Source: Salinicoccus halodurans (GTDB lineage: Bacteria > Bacillota > Bacilli > Staphylococcales > Salinicoccaceae). From it: a DNA stretch of 64,000 nt. Shown here in pieces: positions 42,192 through 51,053 of this stretch; positions within the stretch are counted from its first letter, which is position 1; every line of letters begins with the position of its first letter. Made by a program: the position numbers and the translations under genes. The notes under the pieces were generated by a model. That model was given only the letters and a program-made list of their open reading frames with translations. It was not told the origin of the DNA and ran no database searches. The DNA lies in contig NZ_FOTB01000005.1 of assembly GCF_900114445.1 (NCBI RefSeq), forward strand, positions 265,103-329,102. The letters are read 5' to 3'.

Positions 42192-43259
42192 ATGGAAAGA
42201 AGGATAATTCATATTGATATGGACGCATTTTTTGCCCAGGTGGAGCAGCGGGACAATCCGGAATACCGCGGCAAACCGATAATTGTCGGCGGAAAATCAT
42301 GGAGCAGGGGTGTTGTGTCCACTGCAAGCTATGAAGCCAGGAAATACGGTGTACACTCTGCGATGCCCACGAAACAGGCACATAAGCTGTGCCCCGACGG
42401 GATATACCTGACACCCAGATTTGAACGGTATAAAGAAATCTCTAAAACAGTCATGGAGATTTTCCTGAAGTATACCGAAGTTGTCGAACCTCTGTCTCTC
42501 GACGAGGCCTATCTCGATATCACCCATCTGGTCTCAAGAGAGCGTACTGCGCGGTCGATAGCACTCAGCATCCAAAAAGAGATTTATGATGCTACGAAAC
42601 TGACATCATCGAGCGGTATTTCCTATAACAAGTATTTGGCTAAAATTGCTTCGGGGATGAATAAACCCGCAGGCACGACTGTGTTCCATTACGATAACGT
42701 GCAGGACGTGCTGAATGGACTGCCTATCGGAAAATTCCCCGGAGTCGGGCAGGTGACGGAAGAAAAAATGAAAGATCTTGGCATATATACAGGCCGGGAT
42801 CTGTATAATTGGTCAGAGGAAGAATTGATCAGGCATTTTGGCAAAAGGGGAGCAGGGCTTTATCAAAAAGCAAGAGGCATAGGTACAGCAGAGTTGAAAG
42901 TGGAAAGGGTCAGAAAGTCTGTAGGTAAAGAAACCACATTCAACTATGACATCAACGATGATGTTGAAATCCTCAAAGTATTGGAGACGCTGAGTGATAA
43001 AGTGAGTAACAATCTGGACAGGCATCAATTTGCAGGCAGGGTCGTGACTGTAAAGACAAAGACAGCCGATTATGCCACACATACAAAGCAGATGATGACG
43101 GATAATCCCATTTTTCGAGGAGAGGAGATATTTCGTTATGCATATTCCTTATACCATGATGTGAAAAGCCCCGAAGAGCCGATAAGGCTCATCGGGGTGA
43201 CAGTATCTCACTTATCAGAACGCACATACCGGAATTTGACGATATATGATTTCTTATAA
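42192..43259 (+). CDS. dinB: DNA polymerase IV
   Basis: A 355-residue Y-family polymerase that copies past damaged bases with low fidelity. The catalytic aspartate of [13 protein letters not shown] and the acidic pair in [10 protein letters not shown] are present. The helix-hairpin-helix region [19 protein letters not shown] and the little-finger domain follow. There is no clear clamp-binding QLxLF peptide at the very end, where IYDFL stands instead. AGGTGA suits ATG 42192 rather than GTG 42183. It is probably monocistronic. Confidence 0.93.
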   Translation: MERRIIHIDMDAFFAQVEQRDNPEYRGKPIIVGGKSWSRGVVSTASYEARKYGVHSAMPTKQAHKLCPDGIYLTPRFERYKEISKTVMEIFLKYTEVVEPLSLDEAYLDITHLVSRERTARSIALSIQKEIYDATKLTSSSGISYNKYLAKIASGMNKPAGTTVFHYDNVQDVLNGLPIGKFPGVGQVTEEKMKDLGIYTGRDLYNWSEEELIRHFGKRGAGLYQKARGIGTAELKVERVRKSVGKETTFNYDINDDVEILKVLETLSDKVSNNLDRHQFAGRVVTVKTKTADYATHTKQMMTDNPIFRGEEIFRYAYSLYHDVKSPEEPIRLIGVTVSHLSERTYRNLTIYDFL

Positions 43260-43265
43260 ATGCCA

Positions 43266-44282
43266 TTAATCAGTGCTTACTTTTATATCCACCTTCTTGA
43301 CTTCTCCGGTTGTTTTTTCATGCTGAACGATCATCTGGTAAATAATTATAATTTCATACAGGACATGAATTTTAAATGCTTCTTTTTCTTCATCCATCCC
43401 TTTAATCTGGCGCCGCAGCGATCTGATTGAGGGATTCGTCATTTTTAAGGAAGAAAAGTCGGTGTTCAAATATCGGGCGATTTCATTCATTGCTTCTTTT
43501 TCCACATCAGAAAAATCCATTGCAATATTTTCAGGCAGATATATCAGATTGCCTACATGGATGAAATAGAGCTTCTTGAACTGAATTTCACGCTCCAGCC
43601 GGTTCATCAGCCGCATCTCTTCGCGGTTCGATCTATGATACTTTAATTCATCCTGCTGATACTTCAGAAGTTTCTCTGATTCGGTGATCTGTTTTTGAAT
43701 GCTGCCATATTCTTTTTCGGATCTTTTCGAGATGAATCTGCTCTCAGTGAGCTCTTCAAGCCTTTGTATCAATAGTTTATGGGTCTTTTTCGTTGTGGAC
43801 CTGGTCATTTCCTGTATCTGACCCGTGTATTTAGGCGGTAGAATTAAAAAGTTGATAAGAGTGCTGATTGCCAGTCCAATAGTAGTTGTGGCCAGGCGTG
43901 AGAAGAAATTGTAAAAATAAGCATCTCCGACAGACGGTACCATTGCAACGGCCGTGATACCCGCAACAAGTACACCTGCCTGCAGATTCAATTTATAAGT
44001 GACAAAAATTGTCAGTGTAGCTGCGAGGGAATATGTGAAGGCACTTTCTCCGAAAAGGTAAAGTGACACAACAGCGATAAACGCGCCGATGATGGATGCG
44101 GGAAACCTGACATACGCTTTTTTTAGAGAGGCATATGCAGTGGGTTCAATCGTAACTATTGCCGTTATGACCGCGAATATTGGAGGCAGATTCAGCATCA
44201 TGCAGATTATCGCAGTAAGGAATGTGGAAATACCTGTTTTTATAATTCTCGGACCAATAATTTTACGTATATCAAAAGTCAT
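43266..44282 (-). CDS. Aromatic acid exporter family (FUSC/DUF939) membrane protein
   Basis: The 338-residue protein has an N-terminal membrane half with about six helices (to residue ~155), including LPPIFAVITAIVTIEPTAYA and the FLILPPKYT end, and a C-terminal cytosolic helical half with coiled-coil potential. This is the ArAE/DUF939 pattern of Firmicutes; relatives elsewhere export aromatic acids, but no substrate is known in this group. A second, diverged copy lies at 58472-59584. It is convergent with dinB and divergent from map, and single. Confidence 0.82.
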   Translation of the reverse strand: MTFDIRKIIGPRIIKTGISTFLTAIICMMLNLPPIFAVITAIVTIEPTAYASLKKAYVRFPASIIGAFIAVVSLYLFGESAFTYSLAATLTIFVTYKLNLQAGVLVAGITAVAMVPSVGDAYFYNFFSRLATTTIGLAISTLINFLILPPKYTGQIQEMTRSTTKKTHKLLIQRLEELTESRFISKRSEKEYGSIQKQITESEKLLKYQQDELKYHRSNREEMRLMNRLEREIQFKKLYFIHVGNLIYLPENIAMDFSDVEKEAMNEIARYLNTDFSSLKMTNPSIRSLRRQIKGMDEEKEAFKIHVLYEIIIIYQMIVQHEKTTGEVKKVDIKVSTD

Positions 44283-44374
44283 ATTATAACTTCTTTCTCT
44301 AAATTTAAGCTGTATTGACAGTATAGCATGAAGAATTTGTTATAATGAAAATGAAAACATATTTTTAAAAGTAA

Positions 44375-45142
<768 letters not shown>

Positions 45143-45146
45143 TATT

Positions 45147-45174
45147 AGAACCCGGGAACTCTGTTCCCAGGTTC
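45147..45174 (+). terminator. Terminator of map
   Basis: GAACCCGGGAAC and GTTCCCAGGTTC form a stem with one mismatch and a three-base loop, followed by an AT-rich stretch with a weak T run. Confidence 0.7.
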
Positions 45175-45195
45175 ATTATTTTAAAGAATGGCATA

Positions 45196-45243
45196 CAAAA
45201 AGGACTGAAGGCCTGAGTGATCAGGTTGGTTCCAGTCCTTTTT
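45196..45243. terminator. Long bidirectional hairpin
   Basis: AAAAAGGACTG and CAGTCCTTTTT enclose a 26-base loop that itself holds CCTGAGTGATCAGG. It lies between map and the minus-strand small gene and can end both transcripts. Confidence 0.7.
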
Positions 45244-45272
45244 GCCATCCTTCTATATTGAATCAACCGGCC

Positions 45273-45467
45273 TTAAGCGGGGCTTCTCTTATCAACCGGT
45301 CCCTCTGTCTCTTCAGGCAGTTGATCTTCTGGAAGGATGTCGGTATCTTGGGGAGTCTCTTCTTCAAGATGTCGGTCGGTTAAGTCATAAAGAGCACTGC
45401 TTCCGCCGCCTTCGTTTTGCATACGATCGATACCGCGTTCGGGAGTACCTCTTTCTTTGATATGCAT
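45273..45467 (-). CDS. Small acidic hypothetical protein, 64 aa
   Basis: The protein reads MHIKERGTPERGIDRMQNEG, then a proline/glutamate-rich acidic tail (HLEEETPQDTDILPEDQLPE). No domain, signal or membrane helix is seen, and it looks disordered. AAGGAGG lies eight bases before the ATG at 45467, a strong sign that it is translated. It follows the carbonic anhydrase gene on the minus strand after a gap of 67 bases. Confidence 0.6.
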   Translation of the reverse strand: MHIKERGTPERGIDRMQNEGGGSSALYDLTDRHLEEETPQDTDILPEDQLPEETEGPVDKRSPA

Positions 45468-45534
45468 CTTCATCCCCTCCTTACCTCTAGTATACCTCAA
45501 AATAGTGTAAAATAACATCATTCAAGCTATTAGC

Positions 45535-46101
45535 TTACTTATTTTCATATCCATCAGTAATCAAATCGACTTTGCCATTATCCGGGTTAATAACCAATCC
45601 ATGTACGGGAATATCAGGCACCATAAGCGGATGGCTCCGGACTTTCTCAACATTCCCTTTCACGCTCTCTTCAACACTGTCGAACCCTTTGAGCCATTCT
45701 TTGATATCAATGCCGGAGTGTTTCAAAGTTTCAAATACATTCGGTTCTATGCCGCGTTTCTCCATCTCTTCCATGACAGGTTCCGGCTGAAGTGCTCCAA
45801 AGCCGCAATCGTGGTGTCCCATTATGACTACTTCATCGGCACCGAGCATGTATGCTGCGACCAGTATACTCCTCATCGTACTGCCGTAAGGATGGGAGAT
45901 CATTGCACCGGCATTCTGGATATGTTTGATATCTCCATTTTTAAGGCCGAGCGCCTTCGTTGATAATTCTGTCAATCTTGTATCCATGCAGGAAACAAGG
46001 ACCATCTTCTTATCAGGTGATTTCGTCGTCGTGTACTTCTCGTACTCTTTGTTTTCTACGAACTGCTGGTTGAATTCAAGTAAATCATGCAATAGACTCA
46101 T
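45535..46101 (-). CDS. Beta-class carbonic anhydrase
   Basis: A 188-residue zinc enzyme that converts carbon dioxide and bicarbonate, supplying bicarbonate to carboxylases. The zinc ligands are C38, H96 and C99 (VSCMDTRL and MGHHDCG), with the D40-R42 dyad intact. This is the short beta-class type found in Firmicutes. Its ATG lies inside the 3' end of the BrkB-type gene (17-base overlap), so the two are translationally coupled and form a unit. Confidence 0.92.
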   Translation of the reverse strand: MSLLHDLLEFNQQFVENKEYEKYTTTKSPDKKMVLVSCMDTRLTELSTKALGLKNGDIKHIQNAGAMISHPYGSTMRSILVAAYMLGADEVVIMGHHDCGFGALQPEPVMEEMEKRGIEPNVFETLKHSGIDIKEWLKGFDSVEESVKGNVEKVRSHPLMVPDIPVHGLVINPDNGKVDLITDGYENK

Positions 46102-47128
46102 CTTTTGTGTCTGCCTCTTTCTCTTTTCGTAAAGTACGCTTTTTCATGATTGCGTTAATCTGTGCGCCTAATATTATTATAACACCAGTGATATATAACC
46201 ATAAAATCAAAATGATTACACCGGCGATACTGCCGTATGTGGCAGAGTAGTTGCCGAAGTTTGAAATATAGAAACTGAATCCCCATGAAGCCACAAGAAA
46301 AGCGATTGTTGTGAATAAAGTGCCTGGAATCACTGATTTGATTGTAAGTTTGATATTTGGTGCCGTCGTATACATGACCAGGAATACCACGAATACCAGC
46401 AGTACCGGCAGAATGCTTCTCACGAGATTCCATAATGTCTGGAACTGGCTGTCGAGGCCGATGACTCCGAACATCAGATTTCCGATCGCTTCTCCGAATA
46501 CGATCAGCACAAAAGTCAATATGACTGACAGTGCCAGTATGACTGTAAACACTATTGAGAGAAGCTTTGCCACGATGAAGTTCCTGTTGTCCTCAATGTC
46601 ATAGGCCACATTGAATGCATTCATCAACGCTGTCATGCCGTTTGAAGCGGACCACAACGTGACGATCAGACCTACTGAGAGCAGGCCGCCGCTGGATGAG
46701 CCCATGACGTCGGATATGATTTTATCCAGCATACCGGCAATATCGGAAGGAGCATAGTCTTGAATCATTTGAGTGATGGTCGCCTGATCAATCTGGAATA
46801 AAGGCACAAGCGTCAAGAGGAATATCAGCAGCGGGAAGATTGCCAGCAGGAAATAGTAGGCCAGCTGTGCAGCCATCCCTGATGTATTATCTTTTGAAAA
46901 CTGAAACATTAGACTTTGAAAGAAATTAGGGTCTTTCTTAACCTTCGCCGGTTTGTTGATTTTTGAAACGTACAGTTTTTCATCCTCTTTTTTTGGCGTT
47001 TTTGATTTGAACCTCACTTCATCAACAAACGTTTCGCCATTATCGCCCGATGACCCTTCTGTTTTGTTCTGTTGTTCAGTCATCTTCACTTCATTTAAAT
47101 AATTTGAACTGCTTTTTTTCTCTGCCAT
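46085..47128 (-). CDS. YihY/BrkB family membrane protein
   Basis: A 347-residue protein. The first ~85 residues are polar, charged and likely disordered. Six membrane helices follow from about 90 to 325, with GMAAQLAYYFLLAIFPLLIF, the WSASNGMTALMNAFNVAYD block and the GSIAGVIILILWLYITGVII end that define the YihY/BrkB family. It was once called ribonuclease BN, which is wrong; its true function is unknown. It overlaps the carbonic anhydrase gene, giving a coupled pair. The extended N-terminus is longer than I expect for the family. Confidence 0.88.
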   Translation of the reverse strand: MAEKKSSSNYLNEVKMTEQQNKTEGSSGDNGETFVDEVRFKSKTPKKEDEKLYVSKINKPAKVKKDPNFFQSLMFQFSKDNTSGMAAQLAYYFLLAIFPLLIFLLTLVPLFQIDQATITQMIQDYAPSDIAGMLDKIISDVMGSSSGGLLSVGLIVTLWSASNGMTALMNAFNVAYDIEDNRNFIVAKLLSIVFTVILALSVILTFVLIVFGEAIGNLMFGVIGLDSQFQTLWNLVRSILPVLLVFVVFLVMYTTAPNIKLTIKSVIPGTLFTTIAFLVASWGFSFYISNFGNYSATYGSIAGVIILILWLYITGVIIILGAQINAIMKKRTLRKEKEADTKDESIA

Positions 47129-47151
47129 AAAATTTCACCTCTTTATCAAAA

Positions 47152-47173
47152 AAGGGCCAACTGCCGTCAGCCC
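47152..47173 (-). terminator. Terminator of the YtxH-like gene
   Basis: On the minus strand GGGCTGAC pairs with GTTGGCCC (two G-U pairs) and is followed by TTTTTT. It separates the YtxH-like gene from the BrkB-type gene downstream. Confidence 0.75.
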
Positions 47174-47188
47174 CTCTAATATTCAATT

Positions 47189-47509
47189 CTAATTTAAATT
47201 CTTCTGATCACGTTTTTTCATAAATGTATCTTTGGCATCCATGATTGATTGCTCAAGTTCCGGATTGTTTTGTCTGATTTCTTCGATTGTGTCTTTCCAG
47301 AACATCACTTCTTCTTTAAGGGAGTCAAATTTGGATGACTGACCTGAATTGGAAGAGAGTTTCTGTTTAGCCTCATCCGGATTCTGTGCATAATATTTAA
47401 GGTCCTTGGAACTGCTGATTACTGAATCTCTTGTACCCTTGTCAATCAGACTGAGGCCTGCACCAACAGCAGCACCGATCAGGATTGCGGGAATAAGTTT
47501 GTTTTTCAT
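47189..47509 (-). CDS. YtxH-like small protein
   Basis: A 106-residue protein with a short N-terminal hydrophobic segment MKNKLIPAILIGAAVGAGLS, as in YtxH/GvpP-type stress proteins, and then a polar helical remainder with heptad-like runs (FDSLKEEVMFWKDTIEEIRQ, ELEQSIMDAKDTFMKKRD). GGAG spaced seven bases before ATG 47509 decides the start. Relatives in bacilli are general-stress induced, but no sigma-B promoter was recognised here. Function unknown. Confidence 0.75.
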   Translation of the reverse strand: MKNKLIPAILIGAAVGAGLSLIDKGTRDSVISSSKDLKYYAQNPDEAKQKLSSNSGQSSKFDSLKEEVMFWKDTIEEIRQNNPELEQSIMDAKDTFMKKRDQKNLN

Positions 47510-47663
47510 GTACATTCTCCTTTTTAGCACTTGTATAGTTGCTTATAACCATTTTAAAACAAATTTAAACTATATTCATCCATTATCCTGATTTTAAATT
47601 TTATTATCGATAGAACTTTGTTAATATAAATATGTCAATAGAAACGATATGGAGGGCTTACGA

Positions 47664-47861
47664 ATGGATAAAAGCAAGATGCTGAATGAAATTGAGGATA
47701 AGCTGAAAGTAGTAAACAAGGGGATGTTCAGATCCGAAGATTTTGATGATGCAAACATTGATGAAATCGAAGGGATTCACAATATGGTTACAAGCAGATC
47801 GAATATTTCTGCTATAGAACAATCTGCAATTATTGAAGAACTCTCAAAACTCAGGAAGTAA
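47664..47861 (+). CDS. DUF1128/UPF0435 family protein (YfkK-like)
   Basis: A 65-residue acidic helical protein: MDKSKMLNEIEDKLKVVNKG, FRSEDFDDANIDEIEGIHNM and SAIEQSAIIEELSKLR match the short UPF0435 family of bacilli and staphylococci. No function is known. GGAGGG seven bases upstream selects ATG 47664; the frame is open a little further upstream. The aminopeptidase gene begins 17 bases after its stop, so the two form an operon, as I recall for related genomes. Confidence 0.82.
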   Translation: MDKSKMLNEIEDKLKVVNKGMFRSEDFDDANIDEIEGIHNMVTSRSNISAIEQSAIIEELSKLRK

Positions 47862-47878
47862 TAAAGGGGGAAGCATTT

Positions 47879-49111
47879 TTGAAAAATCTTGATGAAAAGC
47901 TGGATAAATATGCTGATTTGCTTGTGGAAGTCGGCCTGAATGTACAAAAAGACGGACGTGTTTTTGTAAGATCAAGTGTCGATGCGCTGCCTTTGATCAG
48001 ACGCGTAACGGAGAAGGCATATGAAAAAGGGGCGAAAGAAGTCAAAGTGAGTCTTTCTGATGATACTTTGACTCGGCTGCATGCTGATTATCAGACGAAA
48101 GAAGAACTCAGTACCATCCATCAGTGGGCCATTGATGAAAGAATGCACTACTCGGATGAAAAGGCAGGATTCCTGAGCATTACATCCTCATCTCCTGAAC
48201 TGCTGAAAGGTGTGGACCCGGAAAAGTTACAGGCGATGCAGATCGCTGCGGGAAATGCATTCAAAGATTTCTCAAACCGTATACAATCCGACTATCACAG
48301 CTGGTGCGTAGCGGGTTATCCATCAGTGGAATGGGCTAAGCTCGTCTTCCCGGATAAAAGTGATGATGAGGCGGTCGAAGCACTGCTCGACCTCATTCTT
48401 TATACAGTGCGGGCAGACGTTGAAGATCCGGTGGAAGCATGGGAAGCGCTGGATCGGACACTTCATGAAAAAGTCGACTACCTGAATGATAAGAAATATA
48501 AAGCATTAAGATATGAAGCGCCCGGAACGGATTTTGTAATGGGACTGCCGCAGGGACACCTGTGGGCAGGTGCTTCAAGTGTCAATGAAGATGGGGAGCG
48601 TTTCATGGCCAACATGCCGACGGAGGAAGTTTTCAGTGTCCCTGAAAAAACGGGGATGAACGGCTACGTTTCCAATACATTGCCGCTCAGTTACGGCGGT
48701 AATATCATTGACGATTTCAAACTTACATTCAAAGATGGAAAAGTGGTGGATTTTGAGGCGGGAAGAGGGTATGAAGTGCTCGAAAATCTGCTCAATACGG
48801 ACGAAGGATCAAGATACCTCGGGGAAGTTGCCCTTGTTCCGCATGATTCACCGATCTCAAATACGGGTAAATTATTCTATAACACATTATTTGATGAAAA
48901 TGCTTCGTGTCATATTGCTTTGGGCAGCGCCTACGCTTTCTGTCTTGAAGGCGGAAAGTCGATGTCCAGGGAAGAACTCGAAAAAGCAGGGCTCAATGAT
49001 TCCATCAGTCACGTTGATTTTATGATCGGTTCCGACAAGCTGGATATATACGGTATTGATGATAACGGCAATGAGACGAAAATCTTTGAAAAAGGGAACT
49101 GGGCTTTTTAA
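47879..49111 (+). CDS. Aminopeptidase, M29 family (PepS/AmpS)
   Basis: A 410-residue metallo-aminopeptidase of the thermophilic M29 family. The two-metal site is in the C-terminal half: FEAGRGYEVLENLL, LGEVALVPHDSPISNTG, NTLFDENASCHIALGSAY and HVDFMIGSDKLDIYGID carry the expected glutamate, histidine, tyrosine and aspartate residues. It releases N-terminal residues from peptides in the cytoplasm. The start is TTG 47879 after an AAAGGGGGAAG site. It is the second gene after the DUF1128 gene. Confidence 0.92.
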   Translation: MKNLDEKLDKYADLLVEVGLNVQKDGRVFVRSSVDALPLIRRVTEKAYEKGAKEVKVSLSDDTLTRLHADYQTKEELSTIHQWAIDERMHYSDEKAGFLSITSSSPELLKGVDPEKLQAMQIAAGNAFKDFSNRIQSDYHSWCVAGYPSVEWAKLVFPDKSDDEAVEALLDLILYTVRADVEDPVEAWEALDRTLHEKVDYLNDKKYKALRYEAPGTDFVMGLPQGHLWAGASSVNEDGERFMANMPTEEVFSVPEKTGMNGYVSNTLPLSYGGNIIDDFKLTFKDGKVVDFEAGRGYEVLENLLNTDEGSRYLGEVALVPHDSPISNTGKLFYNTLFDENASCHIALGSAYAFCLEGGKSMSREELEKAGLNDSISHVDFMIGSDKLDIYGIDDNGNETKIFEKGNWAF

Positions 49112-49181
49112 ATTCTTGATGCAAAAAGAGAAAAATATGATAAACTTAAGTTAATAAGAAAAGTTCAATAGGAGGATACCT

Positions 49182-49337
49182 ATGAGTTTTGGAATGATGT
49201 TTCTAGTTCTGGCTGCATTCGTTTTTGCTATTTTCGCTTTTGCAGGGGTGTTGTCATACTTCCTGACTAAGGCGCTCCCTGGTAAGGATGCACTGGTAAT
49301 CGATACTCCGGAGGAAGCACTGGAGCGTAAAATTTAA
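49182..49337 (+). CDS. Small single-pass membrane protein, 51 aa
   Basis: MSFGMMFLVLAAFVFAIFAF starts a hydrophobic helix that runs to about residue 28, followed by ALPGKDALVIDTPEEALERK. GGAGG lies eight bases before the ATG, and a terminator follows the stop, so the frame is well supported despite its length. The end EEALERKI recalls short SHOCT-like tails, but this is weak. Family and function unknown. Confidence 0.7.
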   Translation: MSFGMMFLVLAAFVFAIFAFAGVLSYFLTKALPGKDALVIDTPEEALERKI

Positions 49338-49362
49338 GTTATCGCAAAAGATGACGGTTTTC

Positions 49363-49390
49363 AGGAAGGGATATGGCTTATCCCTTCTTT
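49363..49390 (+). terminator. Terminator after the small membrane protein gene
   Basis: GAAGGGAT and ATCCCTTC pair around a seven-base loop, with a T7 run. Confidence 0.85.
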
Positions 49391-49442
49391 TTTATTGTTG
49401 AAAATGTGCTATTATAGTAGTGCTAAGCATGGAGGGGATAGT

Positions 49443-49952
49443 ATGGAAAAAAAGATGTCGGAATCATATACAGTCAAGACTTCAAATGTGCTGCCGCCGG
49501 ATACAAACAATCACCAGACACTGTACGGAGGCAGACTGATGGAATACATAGATGATGTGGCATCCATCGCAGCCAGACGGCATTCAAGGTCGAAAGTGGT
49601 GACAGCATCCATCGATTCAGTGGATTTCCTCGAACCGATCAACCTGGGGGATGTAGTCATTCTGGAGGCCATGGTCACTCATACAGGTACTTCTTCGATG
49701 GAAGTCCTGGTCAAGATTTCAAAAGAGGAATTGGAAGAGTCCGGAGAAGTCAGCCTTGCAGCTTTCAGCTTTCTGACTTTTGTGGCACTGAGCGATGACA
49801 AGAAGCCGATTAAAGTGCCGAAATTAATACCGGATAATGACAGGCTGAAATGGCTTGATGAAACAGGTGAAGAAAGATCTGAACACCGCCGTCACAGACG
49901 TGACAGGTCCAAAGCACTCAGGGAATTTTTTGCGAACGATCTTCTGGATTAG
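49443..49952 (+). CDS. Acyl-CoA thioesterase, hot-dog fold
   Basis: A 169-residue member of the YkhA/BACH-type thioesterases, which cleave acyl-CoA to free acid and CoA. NNHQTLYGGRLMEYIDDVAS holds the active-site region, and VVTASIDSVDFLEPINLGDV with FLTFVALSDDKKP completes the hot-dog domain. A charged C-terminal tail rich in arginine and histidine (RSEHRRHRRDRSK) is unusual. GGAGGGG precedes ATG 49443. recX starts ten bases after its stop, so it may head the recX operon. Confidence 0.88.
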   Translation: MEKKMSESYTVKTSNVLPPDTNNHQTLYGGRLMEYIDDVASIAARRHSRSKVVTASIDSVDFLEPINLGDVVILEAMVTHTGTSSMEVLVKISKEELEESGEVSLAAFSFLTFVALSDDKKPIKVPKLIPDNDRLKWLDETGEERSEHRRHRRDRSKALREFFANDLLD

Positions 49953-49962
49953 GGTGAGTTAA

Positions 49963-50742
49963 ATGCGTATTGCAAAAGTGGTTGAACTTAAAGCAGGCAT
50001 GTTCAAGATAGTCATGGATAATGGTGATTCGTTTAATGCGCATGAAGAATCACTCGTGAGATACCGTCTCATCAAGGGCACTGAATTGGATGAAGCGGAA
50101 TATGACCGGATATTGAATGCGATTCAATACGACAGGGCATATGTCGATGCGCTGAAATACATCAGCTATAAGCTTCGGTCTATAAATGAAATGAAAGATT
50201 ACCTGGATGAAGATTATGGACCGGAAATCATCTCACAGACCATTCACCGTCTCAAAGATGAAGGCTATCTCAATGACAGCCATTATGCTGAAGCATTGAA
50301 AAATACGATGCTGAACACGGGCGACAAAGGACCGGGAGCGCTCTCAAGAGAGCTGAAAAAGCACCGGGTTGATGAAGACATCATCATTCGGATGACGCGT
50401 GTCTTCGACTCGGAGGTCGATGAAGCGCGAATGAACCGGATAAAAGCAAAAGAGCTGAAGAAACATAAAGGTGCATATCGCCAGTTCAAGATGAAGTTAC
50501 AGGAGAAACTTTATCAAAAAGGATATAATAAAGACCACATAGGTCTGATTTCATTCGAAGATGATGAATTTGATGAGACATCCCATTTTGAGAAAGACTT
50601 TGAAAAGTATTACAATAAGTATATGAAGAAAGATTGTTCTTATGCTTCAAGACAAAAGCTGATTCAGGCATTGATGCGAAGAGGCTATAACTACGATATG
50701 ATTCAGGAAAAGTTAGGCGGTATAGAAGATGAGTTCATTTAA
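49963..50742 (+). CDS. recX: Regulatory protein RecX
   Basis: A 259-residue modulator that binds RecA filaments and limits strand exchange. Repeated three-helix units are visible: ALKYISYKLRSINEMKDYLD, HRLKDEGYLNDSHYAEAL, GPGALSRELKKHRVDED and a final YASRQKLIQALMRRGYNYDM. It is the long RecX form of Firmicutes. Its 3' end overlaps yfhH by 14 bases. The recX-yfhH link, with yfhP and mutY following, agrees with the order in Bacillus and staphylococci. Confidence 0.92.
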   Translation: MRIAKVVELKAGMFKIVMDNGDSFNAHEESLVRYRLIKGTELDEAEYDRILNAIQYDRAYVDALKYISYKLRSINEMKDYLDEDYGPEIISQTIHRLKDEGYLNDSHYAEALKNTMLNTGDKGPGALSRELKKHRVDEDIIIRMTRVFDSEVDEARMNRIKAKELKKHKGAYRQFKMKLQEKLYQKGYNKDHIGLISFEDDEFDETSHFEKDFEKYYNKYMKKDCSYASRQKLIQALMRRGYNYDMIQEKLGGIEDEFI

Positions 50743-51049
50743 TACAATGACGAGACGTGAAATAGAGGCGTACATCGTTGATAAACGGGAAAAAATGCGC
50801 AAAGCGGAAATGATGGGAATAGAAAATGAGTACCGTGTGCACGAACGTCAGGTCCTGATCGCCGAAAGTTATCTGATCGACCTGTCTCTGATAGAGCCGG
50901 GAAAAATCTATAAAATCATCAGTAATGAAGACTTTTATTTTAAAGTGGAATATATAAAAGGGGTTTTCGCCTGGGGATTCTATGTCGGTGGAAATGAGAA
51001 AGAGACGGGTATTCCAGTAAGCATGCTCCAGCTAAGCAAGAAAGGTTGA
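50729..51049 (+). CDS. yfhH: YfhH family protein (DUF1811)
   Basis: A 106-residue cytosolic protein: MTRREIEAYIVDKREKMRKA, VHERQVLIAESYLIDLSLIE and YFKVEYIKGVFAWGFYVGG are the DUF1811 pattern, a helical N-terminus and an SH3-like beta C-terminus. No function is known. It overlaps recX by 14 bases and is followed four bases later by the TagH-like gene, so translation of all three is likely coupled. Confidence 0.88.
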   Translation: MSSFNTMTRREIEAYIVDKREKMRKAEMMGIENEYRVHERQVLIAESYLIDLSLIEPGKIYKIISNEDFYFKVEYIKGVFAWGFYVGGNEKETGIPVSMLQLSKKG

Positions 51050-51053
51050 TTAG

